From the NCBI GenBank assembly GCA_002308915.1, contig DBWI01000041.1:1-33087 (forward strand): a stretch of 33,087 nt of DNA. The letters are read 5' to 3'. Source of the DNA: Christensenella sp. UBA1242. GTDB lineage: Bacteria > Bacillota > Clostridia > Christensenellales > UBA1242. The notes beneath the pieces were generated by a model. That model made no database searches. It was not told where the DNA came from and saw only the letters and a list, made by a program, of their open reading frames with translations. The stretch's first letter is position 1. The number at the start of each line of letters is the position of its first letter. Both the position numbers and the translations under genes were made by a program. Positions 32,003-33,087 of the stretch are shown here, in pieces.

Positions 32003-32056
32003 TTATCATAATATTACCAAAACAATAAAATGAATAAAATAAAGTCCACCTACACT

Positions 32057-32180
32057 AAAAGCAAAAACAGGTGCAAAGTTCTAGGCTCGCACAATGTTCT
32101 CACGCAGGAGTTTACAATTCGTAAATGACTGTGTGGGGTTGTTGTGCAGAAACAACAAAATTTGCCCTGTTTTTGCTTTT
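32057..32180 (+). ncRNA. Structured RNA element B (paralogue of 3255-3380)
   Basis: A rod of 124 nt on the plus strand. P1 is 15 bp perfect (32057-32071 with 32166-32180), a bulged T, then five more pairs (32073-32077 with 32161-32165). P2 runs GCACAA (32089-32094)/TTGTGC (32142-32147), two G-U pairs, one mismatch and ten pairs to 32107/32129. Then come tandem-GA GAG (32108-32110)/TGA (32126-32128) and P3 TTTAC (32111-32115)/GTAAA (32121-32125), with loop AATTC. GCTCG (32085-32089) and AAAC (32050s) match element A. Relative to A, P3 shows C-G to T-A and G-C to C-G exchanges that keep pairing. P1 has no sequence in common with A. TACACT (32051-32056) just upstream is a possible -10 box but lacks a -35. 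It abuts the greA stop codon and probably also terminates greA. Confidence 0.65.
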
Positions 32181-32642
32181 TTATTTTATTGCTTTGATTG
32201 TTACATAATAACTAAATTCAGGATTAACTTTAACTAGCACTCTATCACCAACTTTATGTCCCCATACTGCTTGTCCAAATGGTGATTCCTTGCTTATTTT
32301 TCCATTTGAAGCGTCTTGTCCTACTGTCGTTGCAAGTTGAAATGTCATTTGCTTACCATTATCCATTTCTACATCTATTGTATTGTTTAAGCCAACAATA
32401 GAATTGTCTTGGTTGCTTGTAACAATCTTTGCAGTTTTTATCATTGTTTGAAGATACTCAATTCTACTCTCATTTCTGCCCTTTGCTCTGCGTGCTTCGT
32501 GATATTCTGCATTTTCGCTCAAGTCACCAAATTCTTTTGCAAGCATAATTTTTTCGTGCAAATCTGCTCTAACCACAGTTATTCTGTAGTCAAGCTCTTC
32601 TTTCATTTTGTCTATATCTTGTTGTGTTAATTCATCATACAT
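32181..32642 (-). CDS. greA: Transcription elongation factor GreA
   Basis: Rescues backtracked RNA polymerase by stimulating transcript cleavage. The 153-aa protein has the N-terminal coiled-coil with the catalytic acidic tip D40 and E43 (FGDLSENAEYHEAR), and the C-terminal FKBP-like domain (SPFGQAVWGHKVGDRVLV). The promoter TTTACA-17-TACACT (about 32665-32694 on the minus strand) gives a leader of about 14 nt that opens with AGTAGG. The stop codon touches the P1 helix of RNA element B, and no other terminator is present. Confidence 0.96.
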   Translation of the reverse strand: MYDELTQQDIDKMKEELDYRITVVRADLHEKIMLAKEFGDLSENAEYHEARRAKGRNESRIEYLQTMIKTAKIVTSNQDNSIVGLNNTIDVEMDNGKQMTFQLATTVGQDASNGKISKESPFGQAVWGHKVGDRVLVKVNPEFSYYVTIKAIK

Positions 32643-32690
32643 AATTCTTACCTACTGCAAAAGTGTAGCAAAATAATTTGTTTTTGTAAA

Positions 32691-32722
32691 TAAAAAAACC
32701 TGCCACAAGGCAAGTTTTTTTT
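32691..32722 (-). terminator. Terminator of rplL
   Basis: On the minus strand AACTTGCC and GGCAGGTT pair with one T-G, followed by seven T. On the plus strand the same pair is a mismatch. Confidence 0.85.
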
Positions 32723-32751
32723 AACATACAAAATCTATATATTCTTTAAAA

Positions 32752-33087
32752 TTAGTTAAGTTCAACTGTTGCGCCAGCTTCTTTAAGTTTTGCTTCCATA
32801 GCTTTTGCTTCTTCTGCTGGAACGTTTTCTTTAACTGCTTTTGGAGCGCTTTCAACAAGAGTTTTTGCTTCACCAAGTCCAAGACCTGTGATTTCTCTAA
32901 CTGCTTTAATAACAGCAATTTTGTTTGCTCCTGCTTCTTTAAGAGCAATTGTGAATTCTGTTTTTTCTTCAGCAGCTGGAGCAGCAGCACCAGCAGCAGG
33001 ACCGGCAACAGCAACAGCTGCAGCGGCTGGCTCAATACCATACTCATCCTTCAGGATGGTTGCGAGTTCATTAACTTCCTTAACAGT
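32752..33087 (-). CDS. rplL: Ribosomal protein L7/L12 (5' end outside the window)
   Basis: Stalk protein of the large ribosomal subunit, which recruits translation GTPases. 111 residues are visible: the end of the N-terminal dimerisation domain (TVKEVNELATILKDEYGIEP), an Ala/Pro/Gly hinge, and the C-terminal domain with EKTEFTIALKEAGANKIAVI, KAVREITGLGLGEAKTLVE and the closing KLKEAGATVELN. Only about ten N-terminal residues appear to be missing. rplJ is expected just beyond the window edge. Codon use is less AT-extreme than in neighbouring genes (GCC, CTC, CTG appear), as expected for a highly expressed gene. Confidence 0.97.
   Translation of the reverse strand, partial: TVKEVNELATILKDEYGIEPAAAAVAVAGPAAGAAAPAAEEKTEFTIALKEAGANKIAVIKAVREITGLGLGEAKTLVESAPKAVKENVPAEEAKAMEAKLKEAGATVELN

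Noticed and set aside
32721..33047. Long Leu/Gln/Lys-rich open frame on the minus strand at the right edge
   Set aside because: It is the +1 shadow of rplL. The correct frame gives recognisable L7/L12 to the stop at 32752.

Overview
The window is AT-rich bacterial chromosome (roughly 30% G+C by eye) with standard bacterial genetic code (UGA is used as a stop), Shine-Dalgarno sites of AGGAGG type, CCA-encoding tRNA genes of Bacillus/Clostridium type, and Rho-independent terminators after almost every transcription unit. Together with a superoxide reductase and a cysteine glutathione peroxidase this suggests an uncultured, anaerobic, low-GC Firmicute (Clostridia/Bacilli side). That assignment is inference; there is no rRNA in the window. 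I see no prophage, insertion sequence, integrase or CRISPR array.

Layout. 1-3.4 kb: type-2 valyl-tRNA synthetase and a small coiled-coil protein (minus), then structured RNA element A. 3.4-5.6 kb: a minus-strand unit with a small protein, a DASS/SLC13 transporter and an AroQ chorismate mutase, preceded by tRNA-Met and tRNA-Glu. 5.7-11 kb: superoxide reductase, an unknown 389-aa protein, a membrane-anchored HTH regulator, DegV, cofactor-independent phosphoglycerate mutase and tRNA-Ile. 11-20.9 kb is the accessory-looking part: lipoprotein, unknown proteins, two collinear paralogous HCX5R phosphatases (one membrane-anchored, one lipoprotein) flanking a YjbR/zinc-ribbon/glutathione-peroxidase operon, a polytopic membrane protein, an atypical HipA/PI3K-like kinase and a pair of coupled membrane proteins. 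21-25.5 kb: gyrB-gyrA. 25.8-33 kb: P-loop protein, an SPFH/zinc-ribbon envelope-stress-type operon, a PlsC-like acyltransferase, MgtE with a duplicated N-domain, structured RNA element B, greA and the 3' part of rplL.

The best candidate for something undescribed is the pair of elements A (3255-3380) and B (32057-32180). They are 29 kb apart, on the same strand, almost equal in length (126 and 124 nt), and share a conserved core: a helix, a GAG/UGA tandem G-A internal loop and a 5-bp apical stem with compensatory base changes. Each is closed by a long P1 helix whose sequence is unrelated between the copies. The G-U pairs show that the plus strand is the folding strand. Both lie tail-to-tail against the stop codon of a minus-strand gene (aroQ, greA). 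I do not recognise the family.

A second genome-level pattern is economy at gene ends. Several promoters sit 6-9 nt from the start codon (probable leaderless or near-leaderless mRNAs), others give leaders that begin just ahead of the Shine-Dalgarno site, and several stop codons lie inside the terminator stem.
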